Of a stretch of DNA of 64,000 nucleotides, positions 36,057 through 45,997 are shown piece after piece. Each line of letters begins with the position of its first letter. Position 1 is the first letter of the stretch. Source of the DNA: Blastopirellula marina DSM 3645 (lineage in GTDB: Bacteria > Planctomycetota > Planctomycetia > Pirellulales > Pirellulaceae); the NCBI RefSeq assembly GCF_000153105.1, contig NZ_CH672376.1, positions 2,963,901 to 3,027,900 on the forward strand, read 5' to 3'. The notes beneath the pieces were generated by a model. That model was not told where the DNA came from and ran no database searches. It saw only the letters and a program-made list of their open reading frames with translations. Position numbers and translations under genes: made by a program.

Positions 36057-37472
36057 CTACGCCGAGACCAACTCAGGCTCGATTACTTTCATCCCGCGCC
36101 AGTTGCCCAGTAAGAAGCGGACCAGATTGGTCGCCGCCATTGCGAAGACCCAGAGGGTCATCACGACCCAGCAGGCGTACAAGCCGCCGCCGGCGAACAA
36201 AACCGCCGCGCCCACGCAGACCGGCACCAGCGAAATCACGCACGTGGCGATCATCACAAACTTGACGTCGCCGGCGCCTTTCAGCGCGCTGACAAACACC
36301 ACGTTGGCCGCATCCAGCAAACAGAAAAGTGCGACAAATCGCAACAAAATCGTCGTCGTCGACAGGACATCTTCGGCGTGAGCGACGATGCCGGCGTCAG
36401 CGACTTTGTGGAACGCGAGAAAGATGTCTGGCAACGTCCAATAGATTGTCGCCATCACGCCGCTATAGATCAGCGCAATCGCAAAGCCTGACCAGGTCGC
36501 GTTGCTGGCGATCTCTGGCTGACCGGCGCCGATTTCTCGGCCCACTAACGTGGTCACGGCGATCCCGATCCCAATCAGCGGTACAAACGCGAAGCCGTTG
36601 ATCGAAAAGGCCAAATTGGTCGCGGTCATCGCTTCAGACCCGAGCCGCCCCATCAACAGCAGAAAAAAGGTGAGCGCCGAGACCTCGAGCGCCAATTGCA
36701 CGCCGCTCGCCGAGCCAAACCGCATCAAGCGGCGCATCACGTCCCAATCCCACAGCCGAGCTTCGCCAAAGCCAAAATTGCGCCAGTTGGCCGGCAGGAC
36801 GATCAAACCGCCGTAGAGCGCGACCTTATACCACTGACTGATCACGGTCGCCCAAGCGGCGCCGGCGATTCCATCCGGCACAAACGAGACGTAGCCGAAA
36901 ATGAAAAAGTAATCGAGGACCATATTGACCAGGCAAGAGCTGCTGTCGACCGCCATGACGACGCCGTTCTTTTGCCGGCCCGAGAAAAACGCCGACATCC
37001 CATTGGCGACTACTGCTGCGCCCCCGCCGTAGGCCAACACCCAGAAATAAACGCCTTCGAGCCGAGCGACTTCCGGCTCGACCGTGGTTGCGGCAAAGAT
37101 GTAATAGGCGGGAATCGCCGCCAAAAAGAAGAAGGGAGCGACCACGCAGCCCCAGATCGCGCCTTGCACGACGATCGGCCCGATTCGGCGAGTCTCGCCG
37201 GCGCCGTTGTATTGCGAAACGAACGTATTTACATACGACGCGACGCCGATCGGAAAGCAGAGGAGTGAGAAGTGCAGCATGCCGGCCGGCAGCGAAGCGG
37301 CCATCGCTTCGGTGGAGTGCCAGAACAGAAACATGCGATCGACAAAGTTGGTCAGCGACCAAGAGGCGGTCGAAATCACTAGCGGCAACGCGACGAGCAA
37401 AACTTCACGAATTCCGCAGCGTCTTCCCCACCAAGAGGTGTTATTAGCAAGCAAGCGGGGTGAAGCGTCCAT
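36057..37472 (-). CDS. MATE-family efflux transporter
   Basis: The 471-residue protein has twelve likely membrane helices in two homologous halves. Family marks include PLVISTASWSLTNFVDRMFL in helix 1, GMSAFFSGRQKN mid-protein, VPLIGIGIAVTTLVGREIGAG in the second half and VFVSALKGAGDVKFVM near the end. MATE pumps export cationic drugs or metabolites using Na+ or H+; the substrate cannot be predicted. Length is normal for the NorM/DinF range. It is transcribed alone, divergently from the dehydrogenase gene. Confidence 0.92.
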   Translation of the reverse strand: MDASPRLLANNTSWWGRRCGIREVLLVALPLVISTASWSLTNFVDRMFLFWHSTEAMAASLPAGMLHFSLLCFPIGVASYVNTFVSQYNGAGETRRIGPIVVQGAIWGCVVAPFFFLAAIPAYYIFAATTVEPEVARLEGVYFWVLAYGGGAAVVANGMSAFFSGRQKNGVVMAVDSSSCLVNMVLDYFFIFGYVSFVPDGIAGAAWATVISQWYKVALYGGLIVLPANWRNFGFGEARLWDWDVMRRLMRFGSASGVQLALEVSALTFFLLLMGRLGSEAMTATNLAFSINGFAFVPLIGIGIAVTTLVGREIGAGQPEIASNATWSGFAIALIYSGVMATIYWTLPDIFLAFHKVADAGIVAHAEDVLSTTTILLRFVALFCLLDAANVVFVSALKGAGDVKFVMIATCVISLVPVCVGAAVLFAGGGLYACWVVMTLWVFAMAATNLVRFLLGNWRGMKVIEPELVSA

Positions 37473-37646
37473 CGGGGGTAACCTAGCAGCGATATTTCGA
37501 ATCGGTCTCCCCAGGACATCGTTGTCGCCGATAGGTTCGCCAATCGGTCACATTATATCCTTTGGCGGCTCAAACCGGTCTCACGCTTCTCCGCCGACCC
37601 GGGTACGATAGAAAAATAACGACGAAGTTTCTGCGAATTTGCCCCT

Positions 37647-38615
37647 ATGAATATTGTTCTTTGCTATCAGACCGTTCCCGCTCATCTCGAACAGATCCGC
37701 GCCGTCGCCGGCGATTGGAACGTCATTGACGCCGGCCAGGAAGGGATCGCCGCAGCGCTGCCGCAGGCCGATATCTACTGCGGACACGCCAAAGTTCCGG
37801 TTCCATGGAAAGAAACGGTCGCAGCGGGGCGGCTGAAATGGATTCAATCTTCGGCCGCCGGAATGGACCACTGTCTGGTCCCGGAAGTCATTTCTTCGGA
37901 AATTTCGGTCACGAGCGCCTCGGGATTGTTCGCGAATCAAGTCGCCGAGCAGACGATGGCGCTGCTGTTGGGGGTAATTCGCTCACTGCCGACCTTCTTT
38001 CGAGCGCAGTTGAAAAAAGAATACATCCGGCGTCCAACCGGCGACCTGCATGGCAAAACGGTCGGGATTGTGGGTCTCGGCGGAAATGGACGACGCTTAG
38101 CCGAAATTTTGGCGCCGTTTCAAATTCGCATCATTGCGACCGACTATTGTCCCTACGACAAACCGCCCTGCGTCGATGAGTTGTGGCCTGCCGACCGCTT
38201 GCACGATTTATTGTCACAGTCCGATGTTGTGATCCTCGCATTACCGCTAAATGACGAAACTCGAGGGCTATTCGACACCGATCAATTTGCAGCGATGAAA
38301 ACGGGCGCTATCTTTATTAATGTGGCTCGCGGCCAAGTGGTTCGGGAGTCCGCCCTCATCCACGCATTAACTTCTCAGCATCTGTCCGCCGCAGGCGTTG
38401 ATGTGGCCGAAGTTGAACCCTTGCCCCCCGAAAGCCCGCTCTGGGATTTTGACAATGTGATAATTACTCCTCACGTCGGCGCCCAAGGCCGAACCCGTAA
38501 CGACGACGTCACTGACTTGTTTTGTGAAAACCTGCGTCGTTTCCGTACGAACCAATCCTTAATCAACGTTGTTGACAAACGCCTCGGATTCCCGCTCCGA
38601 AACGCCCCCGCGTAA
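37647..38615 (+). CDS. D-isomer-specific 2-hydroxyacid dehydrogenase
   Basis: The 322-residue protein has the NAD-binding motif GIVGLGGNGRRLAEI (near 140), the substrate-binding Arg in FINVARGQVV (near 229), the catalytic Glu region AGVDVAEVEPLPPESPLW and the catalytic His276 in TPHVGAQG. It should reduce a 2-keto acid or oxidise a D-2-hydroxy acid with NAD(P)H. The N-terminal half (CYQTVPAHLEQIRAVAGDW) is less typical, so the exact substrate is open. It is a single gene, with the kinase gene 103 bases downstream. Confidence 0.92.
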   Translation: MNIVLCYQTVPAHLEQIRAVAGDWNVIDAGQEGIAAALPQADIYCGHAKVPVPWKETVAAGRLKWIQSSAAGMDHCLVPEVISSEISVTSASGLFANQVAEQTMALLLGVIRSLPTFFRAQLKKEYIRRPTGDLHGKTVGIVGLGGNGRRLAEILAPFQIRIIATDYCPYDKPPCVDELWPADRLHDLLSQSDVVILALPLNDETRGLFDTDQFAAMKTGAIFINVARGQVVRESALIHALTSQHLSAAGVDVAEVEPLPPESPLWDFDNVIITPHVGAQGRTRNDDVTDLFCENLRRFRTNQSLINVVDKRLGFPLRNAPA

Positions 38616-38718
38616 TCGGCTTTGTTGGCGACGCAGACAGCGGTTTTGGCGTTTCCGATGAAACAGATTCGTCTAGACGCTTTTCCATCATGCTTCTTAA
38701 GATGATTCGGTCCGAGTA

Positions 38719-39903
38719 ATGGCAGACTCCGAATTCCCCGCCGGTGAAGATATGGCCCAGCCGATGCTCACCACCACGCGCCACGACCTGCATCCTACGC
38801 TCACTTTCAGCGAGGGAAAAACGTATAAGTGTCCTGAGGATCTGTTACGGCGGTACGACGAGCTCGTCCATGCCAAACGATCAAGTTGGACCGAACATTA
38901 CAAACTGCGGCGGCTGTTGGGCTGCGGCGGACAGGGGATGGTCTTTTTGACCGAGCGCCGCGGCGCCGATGACTTCACCATTCCGTTGGCGGTCAAGGTA
39001 TTCTCGCCTGAGCGCTACGAAGGAATTCACTCGTACGAAGCGGCGATGTCGCGCATCGCGCATATCGCTTCGCGCGTCGCCCAGATTCAACAGCACAACC
39101 TGCTAGAAGTCCATAACTTCCTCGATCGTCGCCGGATTCGCGTGATGGTGATGGAATGGGTCGACGGCTATGACTTGCAAGAGCTGCTCACGCCGGGCAT
39201 GGTCGAACGTATTCGAGACCGCGTCACGCAAAAGCGGTGGGAATATATCAATCAGGTGATCGTCACCAAGGGGCCGCAACAGCCCCGTTTCAAACCGGGC
39301 GTCGCCGTCGCAATCGTACGCGATTGTCTAGCGGCCCTGGCGGCGCTGCATCGCGAAGGCATCGTCCACGGCGACGTAAAGCCGTCGAATATGATGCTGA
39401 AGCGGACCGGCACGGCCAAGCTGATCGACATCGGCTCGGCCTTTCTGATCGAATCGCCTCCGAAAGAGCGGACCTGCACTCCTTCGTACGCAGCGCCGGA
39501 AGTGCTGGAAGGGAACGAAGCGTCGCCCCGCAGCGATCTGGCGAGCTTGGGCTATGTGCTGATCGAAATGCTGGCCGGACGATCGCTGTTTGGCGGGATC
39601 AACAACTATCGCGAATTGCTAGAAGCGAAGCGTTTTCTGGCGCAGCGATTAAACGATATTTTGCCGGCCGAGGTCGCCTGCAACGAATTGCTGATGAGCT
39701 TCTGTCGCGGCCTGATCGCCCCCGACCCGATGCGCCGCTTTCCGTCGGCCGAAGACGCCGAACTCCGCAAAGGAGGCGCCGCCGCATTCCACCGTCAATT
39801 GGTCAAAGGCGACATGGCGAGCGAATACGACAACGAAATTCGCCTGTGGGTGGAAGAACTGCGCGACTTGGATGAAGAGATGGACGAGACGGTGGAAGAG
39901 TAG
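38719..39903 (+). CDS. Ser/Thr protein kinase, non-RD type
   Basis: The 394-residue protein has a Hanks-type kinase domain: glycine loop LLGCGGQGMVF (near 65), Lys93 in LAVKVF, catalytic Asp219 in VHGDVKPSN, Asp237 in LIDIGSAF where DFG is usual, and SYAAPEV. The Arg before the catalytic Asp is Gly (HGD), so it is a non-RD kinase not needing activation-loop phosphorylation in the usual way. There is no membrane segment or sensor domain; the C-terminus is acidic (LRDLDEEMDETVEE). It is probably active, since the catalytic Lys and both Asp are kept. The partner is unknown. Confidence 0.9.
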   Translation: MADSEFPAGEDMAQPMLTTTRHDLHPTLTFSEGKTYKCPEDLLRRYDELVHAKRSSWTEHYKLRRLLGCGGQGMVFLTERRGADDFTIPLAVKVFSPERYEGIHSYEAAMSRIAHIASRVAQIQQHNLLEVHNFLDRRRIRVMVMEWVDGYDLQELLTPGMVERIRDRVTQKRWEYINQVIVTKGPQQPRFKPGVAVAIVRDCLAALAALHREGIVHGDVKPSNMMLKRTGTAKLIDIGSAFLIESPPKERTCTPSYAAPEVLEGNEASPRSDLASLGYVLIEMLAGRSLFGGINNYRELLEAKRFLAQRLNDILPAEVACNELLMSFCRGLIAPDPMRRFPSAEDAELRKGGAAAFHRQLVKGDMASEYDNEIRLWVEELRDLDEEMDETVEE

Positions 39904-39922
39904 GGGGCGCGATTCGACTCTT

Positions 39923-40930
39923 CTACGCCGCGTCGATCTCGACGCGGGTGCGGCTCTCGTAGCTCTCGTCGGCGGCCCGCATAACGCGCAGCGCACAGTC
40001 GACGTCGTTCAAGCAACTGGTGTTGCGCAGCAAGCTGGTGACGCTACGGTGAAAGAGACTGAGCATTTGCTCGCCGACGGGGCGCTCGTGATCGAGCGAC
40101 TCCATATGACGGCCGGCCTCGTCAAACCAGATCAACGTCGACGGCAGGTCGACGAACGCGACTCCATTGGCGCAGCAGACCTGCAAAGCGGCAGGGGGGC
40201 GAAACGAGGAAGCTTCGGGCCAGCGATGTTGCAAATAACTGCCAGCGCTGATCTGGGCGATGACCGGTGAACCGCCGGTGGGTGAGTCGAACTCGACGCT
40301 CAACATCTCGTAATCGAGATTGTTATCGGCATCTTTGCGGTGCTGAACGCCGAAGACAGTTTGCGCTTCAGAGCCGACCACATAGCGGCACCAATCGACC
40401 AATTCGGCGACATGACGCTTGACGGGGCGCGGTCCAAAGCGATCGGCGGCCGCATTTTCGGGCTTCCGGATTCGCTCGTGACAAAAGAGCAACTGAGGCG
40501 CTCCGAGGCGCGTCGCGATCAATTCTTTCAAGCGAATCGTCGCCGGCGAATGCCGCCGCGGAAATTCGGCCATGAACGCGATTCCGGCCCGATCGACCGA
40601 ATCGCGGAGATTGGCCGAGTTGGCGCCGGCGATTTCGAGAATCGACGTGCAATAGAAGGCTTTTCCTTCTTCGCAGGCCGCAATCAGCGGCTCGACGCCG
40701 TGCCACTGCGGGCCGAGCATCAAGACGGCCTCGATCTCGGGAGCCGCAACCAGCTTGCGAAAGCCGTTCACCGCTTTGGCGCCGATCTGCCGAGCGGCGT
40801 TTTCGGCTCTTAGCGATACTTCGTCACAGATCGATTCGACATGAAATCGATCTCCCAGAGCTAGGAGAGCCGGTCGATGACGAGAATCCCATTCTGGCCC
40901 AAGCCCGATAACACCTACTCGCAGACGCAT
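39923..40930 (-). CDS. Gfo/Idh/MocA-family oxidoreductase (cytoplasmic)
   Basis: The 335-residue protein has the N-terminal Rossmann motif (RLRVGVIGLGPEW) and a C-terminal alpha/beta domain of the family. No Tat signal is present, unlike the 594-residue homologue at 27380. The segment after the Rossmann fold reads AVLMLGPQWHGVEPLIAACE. The usual EKP motif is not evident (YCTSILEI stands there), so activity or substrate may differ from well-studied members. It is convergent with the kinase gene. Confidence 0.82.
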   Translation of the reverse strand: MRLRVGVIGLGPEWDSRHRPALLALGDRFHVESICDEVSLRAENAARQIGAKAVNGFRKLVAAPEIEAVLMLGPQWHGVEPLIAACEEGKAFYCTSILEIAGANSANLRDSVDRAGIAFMAEFPRRHSPATIRLKELIATRLGAPQLLFCHERIRKPENAAADRFGPRPVKRHVAELVDWCRYVVGSEAQTVFGVQHRKDADNNLDYEMLSVEFDSPTGGSPVIAQISAGSYLQHRWPEASSFRPPAALQVCCANGVAFVDLPSTLIWFDEAGRHMESLDHERPVGEQMLSLFHRSVTSLLRNTSCLNDVDCALRVMRAADESYESRTRVEIDAA

Positions 40931-41324
40931 GAACTGGCCGTTTAGAATAAGACTAAGATGTTCCGCTGCTTAAGGATAGCGTTTTTGCACCATCAGGCAA
41001 TGGTTGAAGGTTGGACGCACCCCGGAAGTAGGTATAGGGGAATTGCGCCGTTTTTTATAACAGGGAAGTCCTTGCAGGTTGTAACGTCTCAGTTAAACTG
41101 TGGCGTTAATCGTGACTTTGGAAGACCCAAAACCCATGTCGCAGGAGCGCAGCACGGTTTCCCCCTTACCTAGGGCAAGGTAAAGACTGACGTCGCAGGA
41201 TGTGGTTCGGACGGATCGCTTCTGACTCGAGTTCTCCTCGTAAGTTCGTCCAGGCTTTTTCCACGCCACCGGTAAATGTTTCATTACCGCTGCGCGATGT
41301 TGACAACGCACAAAGGACTTACCT
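40931..41324. other. Intergenic stretch, nothing recognised
   Basis: No gene, repeat or clear promoter is seen. The last 20 bases carry the ribosome-binding site (AAAGGA) of the thioredoxin-like gene. Confidence 0.4.
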
Positions 41325-41780
41325 ATGCATGGCGTTCTGCTCGCCGTACTGCTGCAAGCTACCATGGCTGGTGGCGAACATGACTACCCCGCCGCTTTTC
41401 GCTCGGCTGACGAAACTGGCAAACCGCTGCTGATTCTTGTGGGAACCAATTGGTGCCCTGGTTGTGTGACGATGAAGCGTTCGGTGATGCCGTCGTTGCT
41501 TCGCAAAGGGAAACTGTCTGGCGTCGCCTACGCCGAAGTGGACGCCGATTCGCAGTCGACTCTGGCGGGTCGGCTGATGCAGGGAGGTTCGATCCCGCAA
41601 TTGATCCTCTACCGTAAGACGAAGACCGGCTGGCGTCGTTCGCTGTTGGTCGGCGCCCAGTCCGAGTCAACGGTCGAAACCCTGGTGGAACGCGCTGTCG
41701 AAATGCAAGCGTCGCAACAATCTCTCCCCGGCGAGCAAGCCGTTGTGACCGCTTCGCATTCGGAAACTGAGAGCAAATAG
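41325..41780 (+). CDS. Thioredoxin-like protein with a WCPGC motif
   Basis: The 151-residue protein has a short hydrophobic N-terminus (VLLAVLLQATMAGG) and a thioredoxin fold with redox motif CPGC (Cys44, Cys47) in VGTNWCPGCVTM. A cis-Pro-type segment SIPQLILY is near residue 90. AAAGGA about ten bases upstream supports ATG 41325. The short leader may be a signal peptide, so it could work in the periplasm, but this is uncertain. The glycosyltransferase gene follows after 20 bases. Confidence 0.85.
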   Translation: MHGVLLAVLLQATMAGGEHDYPAAFRSADETGKPLLILVGTNWCPGCVTMKRSVMPSLLRKGKLSGVAYAEVDADSQSTLAGRLMQGGSIPQLILYRKTKTGWRRSLLVGAQSESTVETLVERAVEMQASQQSLPGEQAVVTASHSETESK

Positions 41781-41800
41781 TTGCAGCGAGAAACCGCCTG

Positions 41801-42481
41801 GTGCGAGTTTCGGTGATAACCGCGGCTTTGAATGAAGAAGCCAATATTCAAGCCGCGGTCGGTTCGGCGCAAGCTGCTGGCGCTGATGAAATCATCGTCG
41901 TCGATGGTGGAAGCGCCGATGCGACCATCGCGTTGGCGACGCAAGCGGGCGCGACCCTGATTCATTCTCCCCCGGGTCGTGCGATTCAACAAAATGCAGG
42001 CGTCGCCGCATCCAGCGGCGACGTGCTGCTTTTCTTACACGCCGACTGTCGGCTTGCGGCCGAATCGATCTCGCAGATTCGTCAGCGGGACGACGGCTTT
42101 GTCTTCGGCGCGTTTCGCCAAAAAATTGACGCGGCGCCAATCCTCTATCGACTAGTCGAATGGGGAAACGACCTGCGGATTCGCTGGCTGGGATTGCCGT
42201 ATGGAGATCAGGCGATCGCCGTCCGTCGAGCGGCCTTCGAACAAGCGGGACAATTTGCCAACGTCCCATTTCTGGAAGACTATCTGCTATCGCGAAAACT
42301 GCGGCGGCAGCATTGGCCGACGCTTTTGCCGGGCCCCGTGATCACATCGGCGCGACGCTGGCGCAAGCAGGGCGTGATTCGGCAAACCCTTTTGAACTGG
42401 CGCCTATTGGCCGCCTATCACCGCGGCGTTCCGCTCGAGGAGTTGGCCGCGCGCTATCGACGGCACGATCAGCCGAAGTGA
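41801..42481 (+). CDS. TIGR04283-type family 2 glycosyltransferase
   Basis: The 226-residue protein starts at GTG 41801. It has the GT-A opening VSVITAALNEEANI, the nucleotide-sugar segment EIIVVDGGSADATI, and HADCRL in place of the DxD motif, as in the TIGR04283 group associated with radical-SAM/selenodomain and arsenosugar loci. The later GLPYGDQAIAVRRAAFEQAG is characteristic. Closely spaced with the thioredoxin-like gene, it may share its transcript. No radical-SAM partner is in the window. Confidence 0.88.
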   Translation: MRVSVITAALNEEANIQAAVGSAQAAGADEIIVVDGGSADATIALATQAGATLIHSPPGRAIQQNAGVAASSGDVLLFLHADCRLAAESISQIRQRDDGFVFGAFRQKIDAAPILYRLVEWGNDLRIRWLGLPYGDQAIAVRRAAFEQAGQFANVPFLEDYLLSRKLRRQHWPTLLPGPVITSARRWRKQGVIRQTLLNWRLLAAYHRGVPLEELAARYRRHDQPK

Positions 42482-42495
42482 CCCGAGTTCTCTCG

Positions 42496-42709
42496 GTAGC
42501 CCGAGGCGCACCTTTTGAAGCCATTTCCATGGTTGGCCGCGATAACTCCGCAATCGGGGCGGCGCAGCCGTAGGAAGCATCTGTTCCCCGTAAGCAGTTC
42601 AGGGCATTTCGTCATTTCAAACGGTGCAGCGACTAGCGAAATAAGTCCGACCGCGGCCCGGTGATGCGAAGTTTTCAACCGCATTCCCTCGGCTCGCGCC
42701 TCGGGCTAC
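42496..42709. repeat. REP-like inverted pair
   Basis: A 15-base partial element (42496-42510, GTAGCCCGAGGCGCA) faces a full 31-base element in reverse orientation (42679-42709). The full element is identical, base for base, to the one at 59019-59049. The pair fills most of the gap between the glycosyltransferase and CheX-like genes. Confidence 0.85.
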
Positions 42710-42758
42710 GATGGTTGAATCGAGCCTAGATCCGGACCGGATGTCATTCTGCTCTTGC

Positions 42759-43286
42759 TTATAGACGTAAGAATGACATGCTGACGCTCATCAAGCGATC
42801 TTCCAGCATCACCGCTTCTGGGTCGGCGTTTTCAAAGGTAGCGCTGACGAACTCTAGTCCGCGTGCGAACGCCATTTGGTACCCTTCGCCAACGATCACC
42901 GAGGGAACGGTAATTCCTTGGAAGGCCCACGGGCTTCGCGCGAGTTTCGATTTAATGCCGCCGCAAATAATGTTGGTTAGTTCGCCGGCTCCGTCGACAA
43001 CTTGCGACGTCAACTTGCCGAACTCGTCCTGCAGCAGTCCTTCGACCGCTTTGATCACCAATCGCTCTGACATGTTTACGGTGATGAAACCGGAAACCTT
43101 GCCATGCACGCCGATGATGCCGGTGACTAGGCCTTTTTCACCCATCGGCACTGCGGCGACGCCGACGCAGCGCGCCGTCATGTTGCACATCGAAAGTGCG
43201 CCGCTGACCGATTCGATAACGGCCTGCGTTAAGGTTGGATCGGTGCAGGTAAAGCTGGCCGAGCTATTTGCTTCTGCTGTCGCCAT
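42759..43286 (-). CDS. CheX-like chemotaxis phosphatase-family protein
   Basis: The 175-residue protein matches the CheC/CheX/FliY fold. The active-site helix reads VVDGAGELTNIICGGIKSKL, with Glu102 and Asn105 in the ExxN arrangement used to dephosphorylate CheY-P. The pattern GVHGKVSGFITVNM also fits CheX. No chemotaxis genes adjoin, so it may act on a response regulator elsewhere. The 288 bases between this gene and 43575 show no feature. Confidence 0.85.
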   Translation of the reverse strand: MATAEANSSASFTCTDPTLTQAVIESVSGALSMCNMTARCVGVAAVPMGEKGLVTGIIGVHGKVSGFITVNMSERLVIKAVEGLLQDEFGKLTSQVVDGAGELTNIICGGIKSKLARSPWAFQGITVPSVIVGEGYQMAFARGLEFVSATFENADPEAVMLEDRLMSVSMSFLRL

Positions 43287-43574
43287 GATTGGTCGCCGCC
43301 GTCGATGGTGCTTGAATTGTGGTCAATTCGCGGCTTGCTTTGGCCGCACAATTCCAGAAAAGTATTCGCTACGATTAAGGATTGAAGCGGAGAATCAACC
43401 GCGAACGTCCGTTTTCTGAAAGGTCAATTCCGCCGAAACTCGTAGAAATGCCGCGATCGACAAAATTGGAACGCTGGCAATGGTTTCGCGATCGTATTTC
43501 GCGTGAATCGTCAGAGCAATCGTTTCAATCGCACCTTGCGAGTCCCCGCATGCAACGGCCTTCCCAGCGGCGTA

Positions 43575-45614
43575 CTAGCGCTGGATCGTCGTATTGGGAC
43601 GAAGTTGATAGCGACGAATCTTGCGATCGAGCGTCGATCGTTCGATTCCTAGAATGCTGGCCGTGCGACTTTTGTTCCAGCCGGTCGACTCCAGCGTCAA
43701 CGCAATATGGCGACGTTCGACTTCCGCCAACGAAGCCGGCTCATACACATCCGAGAGGGAAATATTGTCCGCGGTGTCTCCCGAGGTCGCCAAGTTCGAC
43801 AGCGCCAAATCGTCGATCTCGATCCGTTCTCCCTGCGCCAATACGACCGCTCGCTCGATCACATTCTTCAGTTCGCGCACGTTGCCGGGCCAGCGATACT
43901 TTTTCATGTGTTCGTAAGCAGCTTGCGTAAAACCAAGCAACTTGCGGCCGGTCTCGGCGTTGTACTTTTCCAGAAAGTGACTCGCCAGTTCGACGATGTC
44001 TTCGGGGCGCTTGCGGAGCGGGGGAGCGGTGATCTCGACTACGCGCAAGCGGAAATAAAGATCGCGGCGGAACCGTCCCCGCTCGACTTCTTTTTCCAAG
44101 TCGCGATTGGTCGCGGCGATCACGCGCACATCGACCTGCACCGGCTCGCTGCCGCCGACGCGTTCAAAGGGATGGCCTTCGAGGACGCGCAAAAACTTGG
44201 CTTGAATCGCTTCACTCATTTCGCCGATTTCGTCGAGCATCAGCGTGCCGTTATGCGCTGCTTCAAACTTCCCCATCTTGCGATCGGTAGCGCCGGTAAA
44301 CGCGCCTCGTTCGTGACCGAACAACTCGCTTTCCAACAACGATTCGGAAAGCGCGGCGCAGTTCAAGCAGACGAACGGCCCTTTCTTGCGGGGGCTGGCG
44401 AAGTGGACCGCGCGGGCGACCAATTCTTTGCCGACGCCGCTTTCGCCGCAAATCAGCACCGTCGCTCGGCTGGGCGAAGCGCGGGCGATTTGCTGCTGCA
44501 GCGACATGATCAACGGGCTACGACCGACGATCTGGCTTTCGGCCCCCAGCTTCTTGCGCAGTTCGTCAATCTCGACCTGCGTTTGGGAGATCGTCTCGGT
44601 CAGTTCGAGCTGGCGGCCGAGATTCTTGAGCGCCAGCGCGACGTTATCGGCCACGGCCAACGCAAACTCAAGGTCATCGGGATCGGGGATTCGTCCGGCG
44701 TCGGTCGAGTAAAGATGGACCACGCCGATCGCGCGGCCATCCTGACGAATCGGCGCACAGAGGACGCTGGTCGCGTGGATGTCTCCTTTGCTATCGCGAA
44801 TGCCGAAGCGACTATCGTCCATCACGTTGCGGGCCAGCACCGCTTCTCCTTCACGCAGCACGGTGTTGGCCAAGAAACGCGAGACGCGGTGATAGTTCGG
44901 TCCTTTGTCGGCGCGCGAGGCGATCAGTTCGAGATCCTTTTCGGTCGCGATACCTTTGTGACTGCGCGGCAACAGCAGCACGGCTCCGGCGTCGATGCTC
45001 GTGCACTCAAACAGCCCTTCCAGCGCCAGATTGGCGACCGCGGTAATGTCGGTCTGGTTGGCGAGATCAAACGCCAACTTACACAACAACGTCGCCGCTT
45101 TACCCACCTTGGGGATCGTCGATGCGTCAGTCTCTTTGCTGACTTCCACCGCTTTGAGGAACTTGGTTTCTCCGCGGCGATGCGTGATTGTGGTCGGTTC
45201 GGCGATGTCGAGAACGTGCTCCCCTTCATCCACCGTGCGAAACGTCGAAGGATCGTTTTGCGTGACATCGTTGAAAAGATGGGCGCTGCTGCCAGATCCG
45301 TCCGGAAAGGCGGTATTCAGATCCTGGACAAACGCCAACTGCATGCTGGCGATCCGAATGACCTGGCCAAAATCGAGTTGCCAGTCCCCCCGAATCGGAT
45401 TTTCCCCGACAACCGTCCCATTGCGAGAGTCGAGATCGCGCAAAATCCATTCCCCCTCCGAGAGGAATATCTCCGCATGATAACGACTGCAACGGTCATC
45501 CTTGATCACAATTTGGTTGGTCGGCGCACGACCGATCGTGACCGTATGACCCGGTACGAGACGAAAAACGTCGGTCCAATTCGAACCTTCTCGGATAATC
45601 AAAAAGGCGACCAT
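43575..45614 (-). CDS. FHA-GAF-sigma-54 activator (AAA+) transcription regulator
   Basis: The 679-residue protein has an FHA domain (about 20-100; [20 protein letters not shown] and [13 protein letters not shown]) that binds phosphothreonine. A GAF domain follows (about 180-335), then an AAA+ sigma-54 activator domain (Walker A GESGVGKE near 395, GAFTGA near 438, Walker [10 protein letters not shown]) and a Fis-type HTH ([20 protein letters not shown]). GAFTGA is intact, so it should activate sigma-54 promoters. The FHA domain suggests control by a Ser/Thr kinase; one is encoded at 38719, but a link is speculative. It is a single gene. Confidence 0.95.
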   Translation of the reverse strand: MVAFLIIREGSNWTDVFRLVPGHTVTIGRAPTNQIVIKDDRCSRYHAEIFLSEGEWILRDLDSRNGTVVGENPIRGDWQLDFGQVIRIASMQLAFVQDLNTAFPDGSGSSAHLFNDVTQNDPSTFRTVDEGEHVLDIAEPTTITHRRGETKFLKAVEVSKETDASTIPKVGKAATLLCKLAFDLANQTDITAVANLALEGLFECTSIDAGAVLLLPRSHKGIATEKDLELIASRADKGPNYHRVSRFLANTVLREGEAVLARNVMDDSRFGIRDSKGDIHATSVLCAPIRQDGRAIGVVHLYSTDAGRIPDPDDLEFALAVADNVALALKNLGRQLELTETISQTQVEIDELRKKLGAESQIVGRSPLIMSLQQQIARASPSRATVLICGESGVGKELVARAVHFASPRKKGPFVCLNCAALSESLLESELFGHERGAFTGATDRKMGKFEAAHNGTLMLDEIGEMSEAIQAKFLRVLEGHPFERVGGSEPVQVDVRVIAATNRDLEKEVERGRFRRDLYFRLRVVEITAPPLRKRPEDIVELASHFLEKYNAETGRKLLGFTQAAYEHMKKYRWPGNVRELKNVIERAVVLAQGERIEIDDLALSNLATSGDTADNISLSDVYEPASLAEVERRHIALTLESTGWNKSRTASILGIERSTLDRKIRRYQLRPNTTIQR

Positions 45615-45997
45615 CAGGAAATTTAAATGCCGTCCCTTGCTTTTTCAGCGTAAGTGCTTACCAGAAAAAAACTTAAGCCATCTACCGAGATCCTCGGCGG
45701 CCGTTGCAGCGCTGGTTTATTAAATTATAGGTAACTTCGCTCTCCAAGGACGAGGCGGCAATTTCCTGGCGAATAATTCAATTCCGTAGAACTTGGGTAA
45801 CTTGGCGGACGTTTTCTTGCAAATACCGCAGTCCGGAACTATCGTAAGTTTGTGTAGTTTCTTGCCCTCCTGTCGAATTTCGCCGCGGAGGGGACGCTCA
45901 CTCTTCAGATTCCTTCTCGGGTTCTCCGGGAACCAATACGCAAGTCAGACGCTTTGGGTGCACGTCATTTTCGCCAGCATCCCTCAGGAGTTTCGCA
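45615..45997. other. Divergent intergenic region
   Basis: It lies between the sigma-54 activator gene and the DUF1598 gene and must hold both promoters. No convincing -35/-10 pair or sigma-54 -24/-12 site was found; a TGGC/TTGC pair near 45813 has the wrong spacing. The end carries AGGAG before ATG 45998. Confidence 0.4.

Noticed and set aside
35608..36381. 257-codon plus-strand frame between the DUF1559 and MATE genes
   Set aside because: No recognisable sequence, and its 3' half runs antisense through the well-supported MATE gene.
43707..45626. Long plus-strand open frame opposite the sigma-54 activator
   Set aside because: The minus-strand frame has complete FHA, GAF, AAA+ and HTH motifs, so this frame is a shadow.
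45800..45830. Possible sigma-54 promoter before the DUF1598 gene
   Set aside because: The GG and GC elements are 13 rather than 10 bases apart.
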